DNA of 64,000 nt from an uncultured Rivibacter sp. (GTDB lineage Bacteria; Pseudomonadota; Gammaproteobacteria; Burkholderiales; Burkholderiaceae). Shown here piece after piece: positions 6,766 through 15,498 of this stretch (within the stretch, counting starts at the first letter, position 1; each line of letters starts with the position of its first letter). The stretch lies in assembly GCA_946480925.1 (NCBI GenBank), contig CAMLLU010000027.1:6373-70372 (forward strand), in the 5' to 3' direction. Under the pieces are notes generated by a model. That model saw only the letters and a list, made by a program, of their open reading frames with translations. It had not been told where the DNA came from and searched no databases. The translations under genes and the position numbers were made by a program.

Positions 6766-7929
6766 ATGACCGACTCTTCCACCACCGCACCGCTGGCCGG
6801 CGTGCGCGTGCTCGACCTCACGCGCCTGCTGCCGGGGCCGATGTGCACGCTGCACCTCGCTGACCTGGGCGCCGACGTGATCAAGATCGAAGACACCGGC
6901 GTCGGCGACTATGCCGCGCCGGCCTTGCGCGGGCTCGTGCAGCGCAACAAGCGCGCCATCCGCCTGAACCTGAAGCAGCCCGAGGGCGTGGCCGTGCTGC
7001 ATGCACTCGCGCGCACGGCCGACGTGCTGGTGGAGAGCTTTCGACCCGGCGTGATGGCACGGCTCGGCGCGGGTTACGACACGCTGGCTGCACTAAACCC
7101 CAAGCTCGTGTACTGCAGCATCACGGGCTACGGCCAGAGCGGCCCTTATCGCGATGAGCCCGGCCACGACCTCAACTACTGCGCGCTGGCCGGTGTGAGC
7201 GAGCAGATCGGCCGCGCGGGCGATGCGCCGGCGCTTTCGAACGTGCCGGTGGCCGACCTGCTGGGCGGCTCGCTCACCGCGGCCATGGGCCTGCTGGCAG
7301 CGCTGTTCGACGCGCAGCGCACCGGTCGCGGCCGGCACGTGGACGTTGCCATTGCCGACAGCATGCTCGCGCACGCGGTGGTGCCGATGATCAGCGTGCT
7401 GAAAGAAGGCCACACCCGCCCGGCCGGCACCGACAAGCTGTCGGGTGGCCAGCCCTGCTACGGCCTCTACCGCACGCGCGACGGCCGGCACCTCGCGGTG
7501 GGTGCGCTCGAGCGCAAGTTCTGGGACCGCTTCTGCGAAGTTCTAGGCCGCGAAGACCTCAAGCCGCGGCACCTGCCCGCCGAGGCCACCGAACGCGAGG
7601 CCTTGCGGGCCGATCTGGCCGAAATCATCGGCTCGCAGCCGCTGGCTTTCTGGCAGCGACGCTTCGCCGGCACGGGCTGCTGCGTCACGCCGGTGCAACG
7701 GCTGCATGAAGCGCTGGACGATCCGCACTTTCGCGCACGCGGCATGGTGGTCGAAGCGGGCGACGGTGGCGCGCGCCAGCTGGCCTGCCCGGTCAAGATG
7801 ACGGGCTACCGGTTCGAGTTGCGCCACATGGCACCGCAGCCCGGCGAACACAGCGACGAAGTGCTGGGCGAACTCGGCTACGACGCAGGCCAACGCGAAG
7901 CCCTGCGTGCGCAGGGCGTCATCGCCTGA
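6766..7929 (+). CDS. CaiB/BaiF family protein, alpha-methylacyl-CoA racemase-like
   Basis: The start at 6766 is chosen because the family's N-terminal LAGVRVLDLTRLLPGPMC begins there. The 387-residue protein has GYGQSGPYRDEPGHDLNY (about residues 118-137) and NVPVADLLGGSLTAAMG (about 160). The His in GHD and the Asp in VAD match the His/Asp pair used by alpha-methylacyl-CoA racemases to epimerise 2-methylacyl-CoA. AVGALERKFWDRFCEVLG also resembles that subgroup rather than formyl- or carnitine-CoA transferases. It would supply the 2S isomer to an acyl-CoA dehydrogenase. It is upstream of the AraC regulator and preceded by a putative operator. A class III CoA-transferase remains the main alternative. 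Confidence 0.8.
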   Translation: MTDSSTTAPLAGVRVLDLTRLLPGPMCTLHLADLGADVIKIEDTGVGDYAAPALRGLVQRNKRAIRLNLKQPEGVAVLHALARTADVLVESFRPGVMARLGAGYDTLAALNPKLVYCSITGYGQSGPYRDEPGHDLNYCALAGVSEQIGRAGDAPALSNVPVADLLGGSLTAAMGLLAALFDAQRTGRGRHVDVAIADSMLAHAVVPMISVLKEGHTRPAGTDKLSGGQPCYGLYRTRDGRHLAVGALERKFWDRFCEVLGREDLKPRHLPAEATEREALRADLAEIIGSQPLAFWQRRFAGTGCCVTPVQRLHEALDDPHFRARGMVVEAGDGGARQLACPVKMTGYRFELRHMAPQPGEHSDEVLGELGYDAGQREALRAQGVIA

Positions 7930-8036
7930 TGCTCGCCGCTGCCGGCGCCCTACGTGATCCTCCGCGTTGGCCGCGCCCGGGCCGTGCAACACAATGCGCC
8001 GCAACGCCCACCGGCGGGCCGCAGCGTTGCGCACGC

Positions 8037-9068
8037 ATGGCGACCACCACCAGCTTCACGCACCACACCATCGCCATCCAGCAGGTCGAGCAGATCCTGC
8101 TGGGCGCGCGTGGCCGGGGCGCGAACGTCGAAGCCCTTTTGCAGCGCGCCGGCATTTCACCCGCGCTGCTCGACTCGCCACTGTCGCGCGTGACGCAAGG
8201 GCAGTACGCCGCGCTCATCTTCGTGCTGCGCCATGCCATGCGCGACGAGCTGTGGGGCCTGTGCCGCCGGCCTTTGCCGCCGGGCAGCTTCGAAATGGGC
8301 TGCCGCCTGCTCATCAACGCGCGCACGCTCGGCGAGGCGCTGCGCACGGGGCTGCGCTATTACCGCCTGCTGCTGGACGACTTCGTGCCGCGCCTGCACG
8401 TGCAGAGCAACGTGGCGCGGTTGCGCCTCGTGTCGCGCGGTGAAGCCGGCCCCGCGTTGGCCTACGCCGAGCGTGCGTTCTCGTTCTTCGCCTACGGCCT
8501 CGCCTGCTGGCTGGTGGCGCGGCGCGTGCCGCTGCTGGCGGTGGACTACCCGCAATCGGCGCTGGCCCACAGCAACGACGCGGGCGTGCTGTTCCAGGCC
8601 CCCGTGCACTACGACCAGCCCGGCACCGGCTGGCGCTTCGACACCCGCTGGCTGGAGCTGCCCGTGGTGCAGAACGCGCAGAGCCTCGGCGAATTCCTGC
8701 AGCAGGCACCCGCGAGCCTGCTCGTGAAATACCGCGACCAGAGCAGCGTGACCGAACGCATTCGCCGCATCCTGCGTCGCCACCTGGCCGGTGAGCTGCC
8801 CTCGCTCGAAGAGATCGGCCACCAGCTCGCGATGACGCCGCAGACGCTGCGCCGCCGGCTGCACGACGAGGGCCAGGGCTTTCGCGCCATCAAGGACGAC
8901 CTGCGCCGCGATGCGGCCATCGAATACCTCGCGCATCCCGAGCTCACGCTGCCCGAGATCGCGGCGCTGCTGGGCTTTTCGGAAGCCAGCACCTTCCACC
9001 GCGCCTTCAAGCACTGGACCGGCGTGGCGCCCGGTGAGTACCGACACAAGAAGTTGCTCGACCGCTGA
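8037..9068 (+). CDS. AraC family transcriptional regulator (arabinose-binding-like N-terminus)
   Basis: The 343-residue protein has the two-part layout of the OruR/ArgR-like AraC subgroup: an N-terminal ligand domain (Arabinose_bd type, residues about 25-210) and a C-terminal pair of helix-turn-helix motifs (about 240-335). The latter include LEEIGHQLAMTPQTLRRRL and LTLPEIAALLGFSEASTFHR, followed by AFKHWTGVAPGEYR. The start at 8037 gives the best N-terminus. It lies inside the first acyl-CoA cluster, between the racemase-like gene and the first Bug receptor. Direct-repeat sites flank it, so it probably controls these genes in response to a pathway acyl compound. Confidence 0.9.
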   Translation: MATTTSFTHHTIAIQQVEQILLGARGRGANVEALLQRAGISPALLDSPLSRVTQGQYAALIFVLRHAMRDELWGLCRRPLPPGSFEMGCRLLINARTLGEALRTGLRYYRLLLDDFVPRLHVQSNVARLRLVSRGEAGPALAYAERAFSFFAYGLACWLVARRVPLLAVDYPQSALAHSNDAGVLFQAPVHYDQPGTGWRFDTRWLELPVVQNAQSLGEFLQQAPASLLVKYRDQSSVTERIRRILRRHLAGELPSLEEIGHQLAMTPQTLRRRLHDEGQGFRAIKDDLRRDAAIEYLAHPELTLPEIAALLGFSEASTFHRAFKHWTGVAPGEYRHKKLLDR

Positions 9069-9137
9069 CGCCGCGGCACGCGCGGTGCCCGCCCCGCCCG
9101 CTCAGGGCTTTCCCGCAGCGCGGCCCGCGTTGTCACT

Positions 9138-9170
9138 TTCTGCCAATGCTTCGAGCGTCGCGGCCATTGG
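9138..9170 (+). promoter_or_regulatory. Putative AraC-regulator operator upstream of the Bug receptor gene
   Basis: TTCTGCCAATGC (9138-9149) and GCCATTGG (9163-9170) give GCCAATG/GCCATTG direct repeats starting 21 bp apart, two helical turns, about 95 bp before the start at 9264. The same bases also form a CCAATG/CATTGG dyad. The block recurs almost identically at 10261-10294. Confidence 0.6.
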
Positions 9171-9263
9171 ATGCAGCAGCTCGCACTTCCAAACTGCACT
9201 CGTCGCGGCCCCGAGGGCGACACACACGCGCGCGCCCCACGCACAACGAAGGAGACAAACGCC

Positions 9264-10250
9264 ATGCCACACGCTCGTTCCATCACGCGCCGCACGTTTG
9301 TCGGCGCACTGCCCGCGCTCGGGCTGCCTTCTGCCTTTGCGCAGCCCGGTGCAGGCGATGCGTACCCGCGCCAATTGATCCGCCTCGTCGTGCCCTACCC
9401 CGCCGGCGGCGCCACCGACACGCTGGGCCGCCTCATGGCCACCAAGCTGCAGGAAGCCTGGGGGCAGAACGTGATCGTCGAGAACAAGCCCGGCGCCTCG
9501 GGCACCATCGGCAACGATATGGTGGCCAAGGCCGCGCCCGACGGCTACACGGTGCTGCTGGGCATCACGGCCATCGTGCAGGTGCCGGCGCTCATGCCCA
9601 ACCTGCCCTACGACGTGATGAAGGACCTGCAGCCGCTGGCGCAGGTGGCCAGCACCAACTCGCTGCTGGCCGTGCCCAGGTCGGCCTCCGTCACCACGCT
9701 GAAGGAATTCGTGGCGCTGGCCAAGGCCAACCCGCACAAGTTCAACTACGGCTCCTATGGCATAGGCACTTCCTCGCACATCCAGGGCTCCTTGCTCAAC
9801 ATGCAGGCCGGGCTCGACCTGGTGCACGTGCCCTACAAGGGCGCCGCGCCGCTGTTGACCGATTTGCGCGGCGGCCAGCTGCATTCGGCCTTCATCGACA
9901 TGGCCACCGCCCGCCCCCACCTCGACGCGATGAAGCCGCTGGCCGTCACCGGCCCCAAGCGCAACCCGCTGCTGCCCAACGTGCCCACGTTTACCGAGCT
10001 GGGCTATCACTCGTTCGAGCCGCTGGGCTGGTTTGCGCTCTTCATGCCGGCCGGCGTGCCCGCGCCCATTGCGAAGAAGTTCGCCGACGAGGCCAACCGC
10101 ATCCTGCGCCTGCCCGACGTGGTGCAGCGCATCGAAGCACTGGGCATGACGCCCGGCGGCATGCCCACGGCCGAGTTCGCGAAGGTCATGCGGGACGACG
10201 CCGCCATCTACAGCAGGATCATCCGCGACGCGAACATCCGCCTCGAGTAG
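9264..10250 (+). CDS. Bug/TctC-type periplasmic solute-binding protein (first copy)
   Basis: The 328-residue protein starts with a twin-arginine signal (SITRRTFVGALPALGLPSAFA) after an AAGGAGA ribosome site. The mature part has the family hallmarks IRLVVPYPAGGATDTLGRL, VIVENKPGASGTIG and APDGYTVLLG. Bug proteins bind carboxylates in the periplasm for TctAB membrane components, but none is encoded in this window. Its place before the thiolase operon suggests capture of the organic acid degraded by the cluster. It sits under a putative AraC-regulated promoter. Confidence 0.93.
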   Translation: MPHARSITRRTFVGALPALGLPSAFAQPGAGDAYPRQLIRLVVPYPAGGATDTLGRLMATKLQEAWGQNVIVENKPGASGTIGNDMVAKAAPDGYTVLLGITAIVQVPALMPNLPYDVMKDLQPLAQVASTNSLLAVPRSASVTTLKEFVALAKANPHKFNYGSYGIGTSSHIQGSLLNMQAGLDLVHVPYKGAAPLLTDLRGGQLHSAFIDMATARPHLDAMKPLAVTGPKRNPLLPNVPTFTELGYHSFEPLGWFALFMPAGVPAPIAKKFADEANRILRLPDVVQRIEALGMTPGGMPTAEFAKVMRDDAAIYSRIIRDANIRLE

Positions 10251-10260
10251 CGAAGAGCGG

Positions 10261-10294
10261 TTCTGCCAATGCAAATGGTCGTGCGTGCCATTGG
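10261..10294 (+). promoter_or_regulatory. Putative AraC-regulator operator upstream of the thiolase operon
   Basis: TTCTGCCAATGC (10261-10272) and GCCATTGG (10287-10294) give direct repeats starting 22 bp apart, about 61 bp before the thiolase start at 10355. It matches the site at 9138-9170 except for one extra spacer base. Confidence 0.6.
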
Positions 10295-10354
10295 TCGCGC
10301 GGCCTGTGGGCCGCAAGCTGGCGGCACCCGGAACACAGCTTCAAGGACCACCGC

Positions 10355-11539
10355 ATGAACCGCAAAGTCTTCGTCGCCGGCGTCGGCATGATCCCGTTCA
10401 CCAAGCCGGGCAAGAGCGAGCCCTACATGGTGATGGGCGAGCGCGCCGCGCGGCTGGCGCTGCAGGACGCCGGCGTGCCCTACGGCCAGGTGCAGCAGGC
10501 CTACGTGAGCTACGTCTACGGCGACTCCACCGCCGGCCAGGCCGCGCTTTATCGCGTGGGCCTGTCCGGCATTCCGGTGTTCAACCTCAACAACAACTGC
10601 TCCAGCGGCTCGAGCGCGCTGTTCCTCGCACGCCAGGCGGTGCAAAGCGGCGCCGTTGAATGCGCCATCGCACTGGGCTTCGAGCAGATGGTGCCCGGCG
10701 CGCTCAAGGGCGCCTACGACGACCGCCCCTCGCCGATGGCGCGCTTCGCGCAGACCATGACCGAGCTGCAGGGCTACGACACCAGCGCGCCACGTGCCGC
10801 GCAGTTCTTCGGCGGGGCCGGGCGGCACTACATGCAGGAGCACGGCATCCACGCCGACACCTTCGCGCGCATCTCGGTGAAGGCTCGCCAGCATGCGGCG
10901 CGCAACCCGCTCGCGGTGTTTCGCGACACGGTGACGCTCGACGAGGTGATGGCCGCACCCACGGTGTTCGAGCCGCTCACCCGCCTGCAATGCTGCCCGC
11001 CCACCTGCGGCGCCGCGGCGGCGGTGTTGTGCTCGGAAGAGTTCGCACGCCGCCATGGCATCGACACCAGGGTCTTCATCGCCGCTCAGGCCATGACCAC
11101 CGACACGCCCAGCACCTTCGAGCAGCGCGACATGCGCCAGCTCGTGGGCTACGACATGACCCAGGCCGCAGCCGCGCAGGTGTACGAGGCGGCAGGCATC
11201 GGCCCCGAAGACCTCGACGTGGTGGAGCTGCACGACTGCTTCACCGCCAACGAGCTCATCACCTACGAAGCCCTGGGCCTCACGCCCGAAGGCACGGCCG
11301 AGAAGTTCATCGTCGAGGGCGACAACACCTACGGCGGCCGCGTGGTCACCAACCCCTCGGGCGGCCTGCTCTCCAAGGGCCACCCGCTGGGCGCCACCGG
11401 CCTTGCGCAATGCGCCGAGCTCACGTGGCAGTTGCGCGGCCAGGCCGAGCAGCGGCAGGTCGAAGGGGCACGCCTGGCGCTGCAGCACAACCTGGGGCTG
11501 GGCGGCGCCTGCGTCGTCACGCTGTACCAGGCCGCATGA
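10355..11539 (+). CDS. SCP-x type thiolase (3-ketoacyl-CoA thiolase/lipid-transfer protein)
   Basis: The 394-residue protein belongs to the sterol-carrier-protein-x thiolase branch. NNNCSSGSSALFLAR (about residues 85-99) carries the nucleophilic Cys, VVELHDCFTANEL a catalytic-site His, GGLLSKGHPLGATG the second His, and GLGGACVVTLY a C-terminal Cys. All active-site residues are present, so it should cleave 3-ketoacyl-CoA. SCP-x thiolases accept 2-methyl-branched and steroid side-chain substrates. It heads an operon with two MaoC proteins and an acyl-CoA dehydrogenase. No DUF35 partner is adjacent, unlike the thiolase-like gene at 30946. Confidence 0.9.
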   Translation: MNRKVFVAGVGMIPFTKPGKSEPYMVMGERAARLALQDAGVPYGQVQQAYVSYVYGDSTAGQAALYRVGLSGIPVFNLNNNCSSGSSALFLARQAVQSGAVECAIALGFEQMVPGALKGAYDDRPSPMARFAQTMTELQGYDTSAPRAAQFFGGAGRHYMQEHGIHADTFARISVKARQHAARNPLAVFRDTVTLDEVMAAPTVFEPLTRLQCCPPTCGAAAAVLCSEEFARRHGIDTRVFIAAQAMTTDTPSTFEQRDMRQLVGYDMTQAAAAQVYEAAGIGPEDLDVVELHDCFTANELITYEALGLTPEGTAEKFIVEGDNTYGGRVVTNPSGGLLSKGHPLGATGLAQCAELTWQLRGQAEQRQVEGARLALQHNLGLGGACVVTLYQAA

Positions 11540-11549
11540 GGGCCGCACG

Positions 11550-11993
11550 ATGATCGACCGCCGCTACATCGGCCACACGCTCGAGCCCTTCTCGGTGCCC
11601 GTCGAGCCTGGCCGCCTGCGCTTCTTCGCCAAGGCCACGGGCCAGACCGACCCCGTCTACACCGACGCAGCCGCCGCGCGCGACACGGGCCACCGTGACC
11701 TGCCGGTGCCGCCCACCTTCCTGTTCTGCCTCGAAATGGAAGGCCTCAACCTGGCGGCCATTCGCGAGCTGCTGGGGCTGGACTACCGGCGCCTGCTGCA
11801 CGGCGAACAGGAGTTCACCTACCACGCCATGGCTCATGCCGGCGACGTGCTGCGCTTCGAACAGCGCATCGAAGACATCTACGACAAGAAAGGTGGCGCG
11901 CTCGAGTTCGTGGTACGCCGCACGCGCGTGAGCAACCAGCACGGCACGCTGGTGGCCGAGTTGCGCGCGGTGACGGTGATGCGCAATGCCTGA
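11550..11993 (+). CDS. MaoC-like hydratase subunit, N-terminal (FAS1-like) type
   Basis: A 147-residue hot-dog protein starting RRYIGHTLEPFSVPVEPGRLRFFAKATG, the signature of MaoC_dehydrat_N. The motif DPVYTD (about residues 35-40) takes the place of the catalytic D-x4-H stretch, with no catalytic His. Such subunits normally pair with an active MaoC subunit encoded next door, and here the second MaoC gene begins 13 bases downstream. The pair probably forms a heteromeric (R)-specific enoyl-CoA hydratase. Confidence 0.82.
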   Translation: MIDRRYIGHTLEPFSVPVEPGRLRFFAKATGQTDPVYTDAAAARDTGHRDLPVPPTFLFCLEMEGLNLAAIRELLGLDYRRLLHGEQEFTYHAMAHAGDVLRFEQRIEDIYDKKGGALEFVVRRTRVSNQHGTLVAELRAVTVMRNA

Positions 11994-12006
11994 CCACGGA
12001 GCCGCC

Positions 12007-12435
12007 ATGAAGCACACGCTGACCTTCGACGCCGTGAACGTGGGCGACGCGCTGCCCGGCTTCGAGACCGAACCCATCTCGCGCCTGGCGCTCGCGCTGT
12101 ACTGCGGCGCCTCGGGCGACCACAACCCCATTCACGTGGACATCGACTTCGCCCGCGCGGCCGGCCAGCCCGACGTGTTCGCGCACGGCATGTTGTCGAT
12201 GGCCTACCTGGGCCGCCTGCTCACCCGCTGGGTGCCGCAGCAGCAGCTGCGCCAGTACGGCGTGCGCTTCGTGGCCATCACGCACGTGGGCGAGCGCATC
12301 ACCTGCCGCGGCACCGTGGCCGAGAAGTTCGAGGCCGAAGGCGAGCCCCGCGTGCGGCTGGAGCTCTCCACCGTGGGCAGCGACGGCCAGGTCAAGCTGA
12401 GCGGCGAAGCGGTGGTGGCCTTGCCGCGCCACTGA
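12007..12435 (+). CDS. MaoC-like (R)-specific enoyl-CoA hydratase, catalytic subunit
   Basis: The start at 12007 follows an ACGGAG ribosome site. An ATG at 11986 overlapping the previous gene is the alternative. The 142-residue hot-dog protein carries the hydratase-2 motif: SGDHNPIHVDIDFARAAG and then VFAHGMLSMAYLG (about residues 37-68), where Asp and His activate water. It would hydrate trans-2-enoyl-CoA to (R)-3-hydroxyacyl-CoA, the substrate of the MFE2-like dehydrogenase at 20702. It is tightly linked to its non-catalytic partner upstream. Confidence 0.87.
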   Translation: MKHTLTFDAVNVGDALPGFETEPISRLALALYCGASGDHNPIHVDIDFARAAGQPDVFAHGMLSMAYLGRLLTRWVPQQQLRQYGVRFVAITHVGERITCRGTVAEKFEAEGEPRVRLELSTVGSDGQVKLSGEAVVALPRH

Positions 12436-12452
12436 GCACCGAGGGACGCACC

Positions 12453-13613
12453 ATGCCCATCAAGACACCCCCTCGGCCGTGGATGGACGGCGAGCTCGAG
12501 CTGCTGCGCGACACCGCGCGCCGCTTCTTCGAAACCGAATGCGCACCGCACCAGGAGGCGTGGGCCGCGCAGAAGCATGCCGACCGCAAGGTGTGGCGGC
12601 GCGCCGGCGAGCTGGGGCTGCTGTGCGCCGGCATCCCCGAGCAATACGGCGGCGGAGGCGGCCACTTCCTGCACGAGGCGGTGATCTGCGAAGAGCAGCA
12701 GCGTGCGCTGGTCAACAGCTTCAGCATCAACGTGCACAGCGGCATCGTGGCCCACTACCTGCTGGCCTACGGCAGCGAAGAGCAGAAGCTGCGCTGGCTG
12801 CCGCCCATGGCGCGCGGCGAGATGGTGGCCGCCATCGCGATGACCGAGCCCGGCGCCGGCACCGACCTGCAGCGCATCCGCACCACCGCCGTCCGCCAGG
12901 GCGACCGCTACGTGGTCAACGGCGCCAAGACCTTCATCACCAACGGCTGGCATGCCGACCTCGTGTGCGTGGCCGTGAAGACCGACCCGCAGGCCCAGGC
13001 GCGGGGCGTTTCGCTGCTGATGCTGGAAACGCAGGACCTGCCGGGCTTTCGCCGCGGGCGCCTGCTCGACAAGATCGGCCAGCGCGCGCAGGACACGGTG
13101 GAGCTCTCGTTCGACAACGTGCGCGTGCCGGTGGCCAACCTGCTGGGTGACGACGAAGGGCGCGGCTTCTCGCAGCTCATGCAGCAGCTGCCGCGCGAAC
13201 GCCTGCTCATCGCCATCGGCTGCGCGGCCACCATGCAGCGCGCGGTGGACGACACGCTGGCCTACGTGCAGCAGCGCCAGGTGTTCGGCGAGCCCCTCAT
13301 GGCCATGCAGAACACGCGCTTCAAGCTGGCCGAGTGCCAGACGCACGCCACCATCGCCCGCAGCTTCGTCGACGACTGCATCGCCCGCCTGCAGCGCGAC
13401 GAGCTCGACGTGCCCACCGCCGCCATGGCCAAGTGGTGGACCACCCAGGTGCTGTGCCAGGTGGTCGACGAATGCCTGCAGCTGCACGGCGGCTACGGCT
13501 ACATGAACGAATACCCCATCGCACGCATGTATGCCGATGCGCGCGTGGGGCGCATCTACGGCGGGGCCAACGAGGTGATGAAGGAGATCGTGGCGCGCGC
13601 GATGGAAGCGTGA
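12453..13613 (+). CDS. Acyl-CoA dehydrogenase, long-chain (LCAD/ACADL-like)
   Basis: The 386-residue flavoenzyme contains AMTEPGAGTDLQRI and NGAKTFITNGWHADL (FAD/substrate site) and LPRERLLIAIG (about residue 247). The last carries the catalytic Glu in the position used by long-chain and isovaleryl-CoA dehydrogenases. The C-terminal motif is RIYGGANEVMKEIVAR, where the medium-chain position Glu is Gly. FVDDCIARLQ, MAKWWTTQVLCQ and LHGGYGYMNEYPIARMYADARV track closely with LCAD. LCAD-type enzymes accept 2-methyl-branched acyl-CoAs, which suits the racemase and SCP-x thiolase nearby. Electrons would go to ETF. Confidence 0.9.
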   Translation: MPIKTPPRPWMDGELELLRDTARRFFETECAPHQEAWAAQKHADRKVWRRAGELGLLCAGIPEQYGGGGGHFLHEAVICEEQQRALVNSFSINVHSGIVAHYLLAYGSEEQKLRWLPPMARGEMVAAIAMTEPGAGTDLQRIRTTAVRQGDRYVVNGAKTFITNGWHADLVCVAVKTDPQAQARGVSLLMLETQDLPGFRRGRLLDKIGQRAQDTVELSFDNVRVPVANLLGDDEGRGFSQLMQQLPRERLLIAIGCAATMQRAVDDTLAYVQQRQVFGEPLMAMQNTRFKLAECQTHATIARSFVDDCIARLQRDELDVPTAAMAKWWTTQVLCQVVDECLQLHGGYGYMNEYPIARMYADARVGRIYGGANEVMKEIVARAMEA

Positions 13614-13648
13614 GGCCCGCCGATCGTTCACCGCCTTCACCCCCACCA

Positions 13649-13673
13649 AACACCCGCTTCGGCAAATACAGAT
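13649..13673 (+). promoter_or_regulatory. 25-bp conserved promoter motif, copy A (candidate LysR operator)
   Basis: AACACCC, then G, then CTTCGGCAAA, then TACAGAT, about 100 bp before the ligase start at 13772. It matches copy B at 27823-27847 in 23 of 25 positions and copy C at 30467-30491 less well. Copy B sits between the LysR gene and its divergent neighbour. Confidence 0.55.
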
Positions 13674-13771
13674 AGGCACCCGCGCAGCACCGCCCTAGCA
13701 TGGACTGAACACCCTCCGCCGCAAGCGCCACAAGAGCACCACCGGCAAGAGAGCCCAGGAGACAAGCTCGC

Positions 13772-15466
13772 ATGACCGCTCCCGTGTCCGCCCCCTGGTT
13801 CGACGCCTGGCCCGAAGGCCTGCCCCGGCAGATCGACGTGCCCGAAGTCACGTTGAACCACTACCTCGAGGTGGCCGCGGCGCGCCACCCCGACAAGGCG
13901 GCCGTGGTGTTCTTCGACCAGGCCCTCGGCTTCGGCGAGCTCAAGGCCCAGGCCGATGCGCTGGCCGGACACCTGCAGCGCCACGGCCGCGTGGAGCCCG
14001 GCGACCGCGTGCTGCTCATGAGCCAGAACTGCCCGCAGTTCACCGTCGCCTTCCACGCCGCCGTGCGCTGCGGCGCGGTGGTGGTGCCGGTCAACGCGAT
14101 GTGCACCGCCGACGAGCTTTCGCACTACGTGGCCGACAGCGGCGCACGCGTGGCCATCGCCGCGCAGGAGCTGCTGCCCGCGTTGCGCCCGGCACTGCGC
14201 GAAGGGCACCTGCGCCATGCCGTGGTGATCACCTATGCCGATGCACTGGGCCGAGCCACCGGCCTCAACGTGCCCGACGGTGTGCGCGCCCCGCGCGCCG
14301 GGCTCGACGACCCGCGCCTCGTGCACTGGTCGCAGGCACTGGCCGCCGGCCTCGCGCCGCGGCCCGTGCCCATGCTGCCGGACGACCTATGCCTGCTGCC
14401 CTACACCTCGGGCACCACCGGCCGGCCCAAGGGCTGCATGCACACGCATCGCACGCTGCTGGCCTCCACGCTGTCGGCCATCCGCTGGCGCGGGCTGCAG
14501 GCCGGCTCGGTGGTCATGGGCGTGGCGCCGCTGTTCCACTTGCTGGGTCTGCAGAACGCGATGCTCATGCCCATGGCGCTCGGCGCCACGGTGGTGATGC
14601 TGCCGCGGTGGGACGCCGCCAATGCCGCACGCCTCATCGAGCGCCACCGCGTGAGCGTGTGGGCCGCGCCGCCGGCCATGCTGATCGACTTCTTCGCGCA
14701 CCCGCTGGCGCAGCAGCACGACCTGTCCAGCCTGGCCATCCTCAACGGCGGCGGCGCGGCCATGCCCGAGGCCGTGTCGGCCATGCTCAAGGAGCGTTTC
14801 GGCCTGGGCTACATCGAAGGCTACGGCCTCACCGAAACCGCTTCGTTCCTGCACTGCAACCCGCTGCACCGCGGCAAGCGCCAATGCCTGGGCGTACCGG
14901 CCTTCGGCGTGGACTCGCGCATCGTCGACCCCGAGACGCTGGCCGAGCTGGCGGTGGGTGAAGTGGGCGAGCTCGTCACCAGCGCACCGCAAGTCATGCT
15001 GGGCTACTGGCGCGACGACGCGGCCAACGCGGCCTGCTTCTTCGAACGCGACGGCAGGCGCTTCTTGCGCACCGGCGACCTCGCCACCATGGACGCCGAG
15101 GGCTACTTCTTCATGCGCGACCGGCTCAAGCGCATGATCAATGTGAGCGGCTACAAGGTGTGGCCGGCCGAAGTGGAAAGCCGGCTCTACGAGCATCCCG
15201 CCATCCACGAGGCCTGCGTCGTGGCCCTGCCCGATGCGCGGCAGGGCGAGTCCGTGAAGGCCGTGGTGGTGCTCAAGCGCGGTGCCTCGCTCACCGAGGC
15301 CCAGCTCATCGCCTGGTGCCGCGAACACATGGCTGCCTACAAGGCCCCGCGCCACGTGGAGCTCCGCACGGCACTGCCCAAGTCGGGCACGGGCAAGGTG
15401 CTGTGGAAAGAGATCCAGGCCGAGCAGCACGCGGCGCTGCCCGCGGCACCGGCCACCGTGTTCTGA
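13772..15466 (+). CDS. Acyl-CoA ligase, AMP-forming (first copy)
   Basis: The 564-residue member of the ANL superfamily shows PYTSGTTGRPKGCMHTH (A3 phosphate-binding motif, about residues 209-225), YGLTETASF (A5, about 351) and FLRTGDLATMDAEGYFFM (A7). RLKRMINVSGYKVWPAEVE (A8 hinge) and the catalytic Lys in SGTGKVLWKEI (A10, near the C-terminus) follow. It converts a free carboxylic acid, ATP and CoA to acyl-CoA, AMP and pyrophosphate. It is followed 33 bases later by a Bug receptor gene, suggesting uptake plus activation of the same acid. A 25-bp motif shared with the LysR-linked cluster lies upstream. The substrate is not readable from the sequence. Confidence 0.93.
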   Translation: MTAPVSAPWFDAWPEGLPRQIDVPEVTLNHYLEVAAARHPDKAAVVFFDQALGFGELKAQADALAGHLQRHGRVEPGDRVLLMSQNCPQFTVAFHAAVRCGAVVVPVNAMCTADELSHYVADSGARVAIAAQELLPALRPALREGHLRHAVVITYADALGRATGLNVPDGVRAPRAGLDDPRLVHWSQALAAGLAPRPVPMLPDDLCLLPYTSGTTGRPKGCMHTHRTLLASTLSAIRWRGLQAGSVVMGVAPLFHLLGLQNAMLMPMALGATVVMLPRWDAANAARLIERHRVSVWAAPPAMLIDFFAHPLAQQHDLSSLAILNGGGAAMPEAVSAMLKERFGLGYIEGYGLTETASFLHCNPLHRGKRQCLGVPAFGVDSRIVDPETLAELAVGEVGELVTSAPQVMLGYWRDDAANAACFFERDGRRFLRTGDLATMDAEGYFFMRDRLKRMINVSGYKVWPAEVESRLYEHPAIHEACVVALPDARQGESVKAVVVLKRGASLTEAQLIAWCREHMAAYKAPRHVELRTALPKSGTGKVLWKEIQAEQHAALPAAPATVF

Positions 15467-15498
15467 GCCGGCAACACCTTCACGAAAGAGGAGACACC

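Noticed and set aside
8157..9047. Long minus-strand frame opposite the AraC gene
   Set aside because: It is Ala/Arg/Gln-rich antisense to a clear AraC regulator and has no family motifs.
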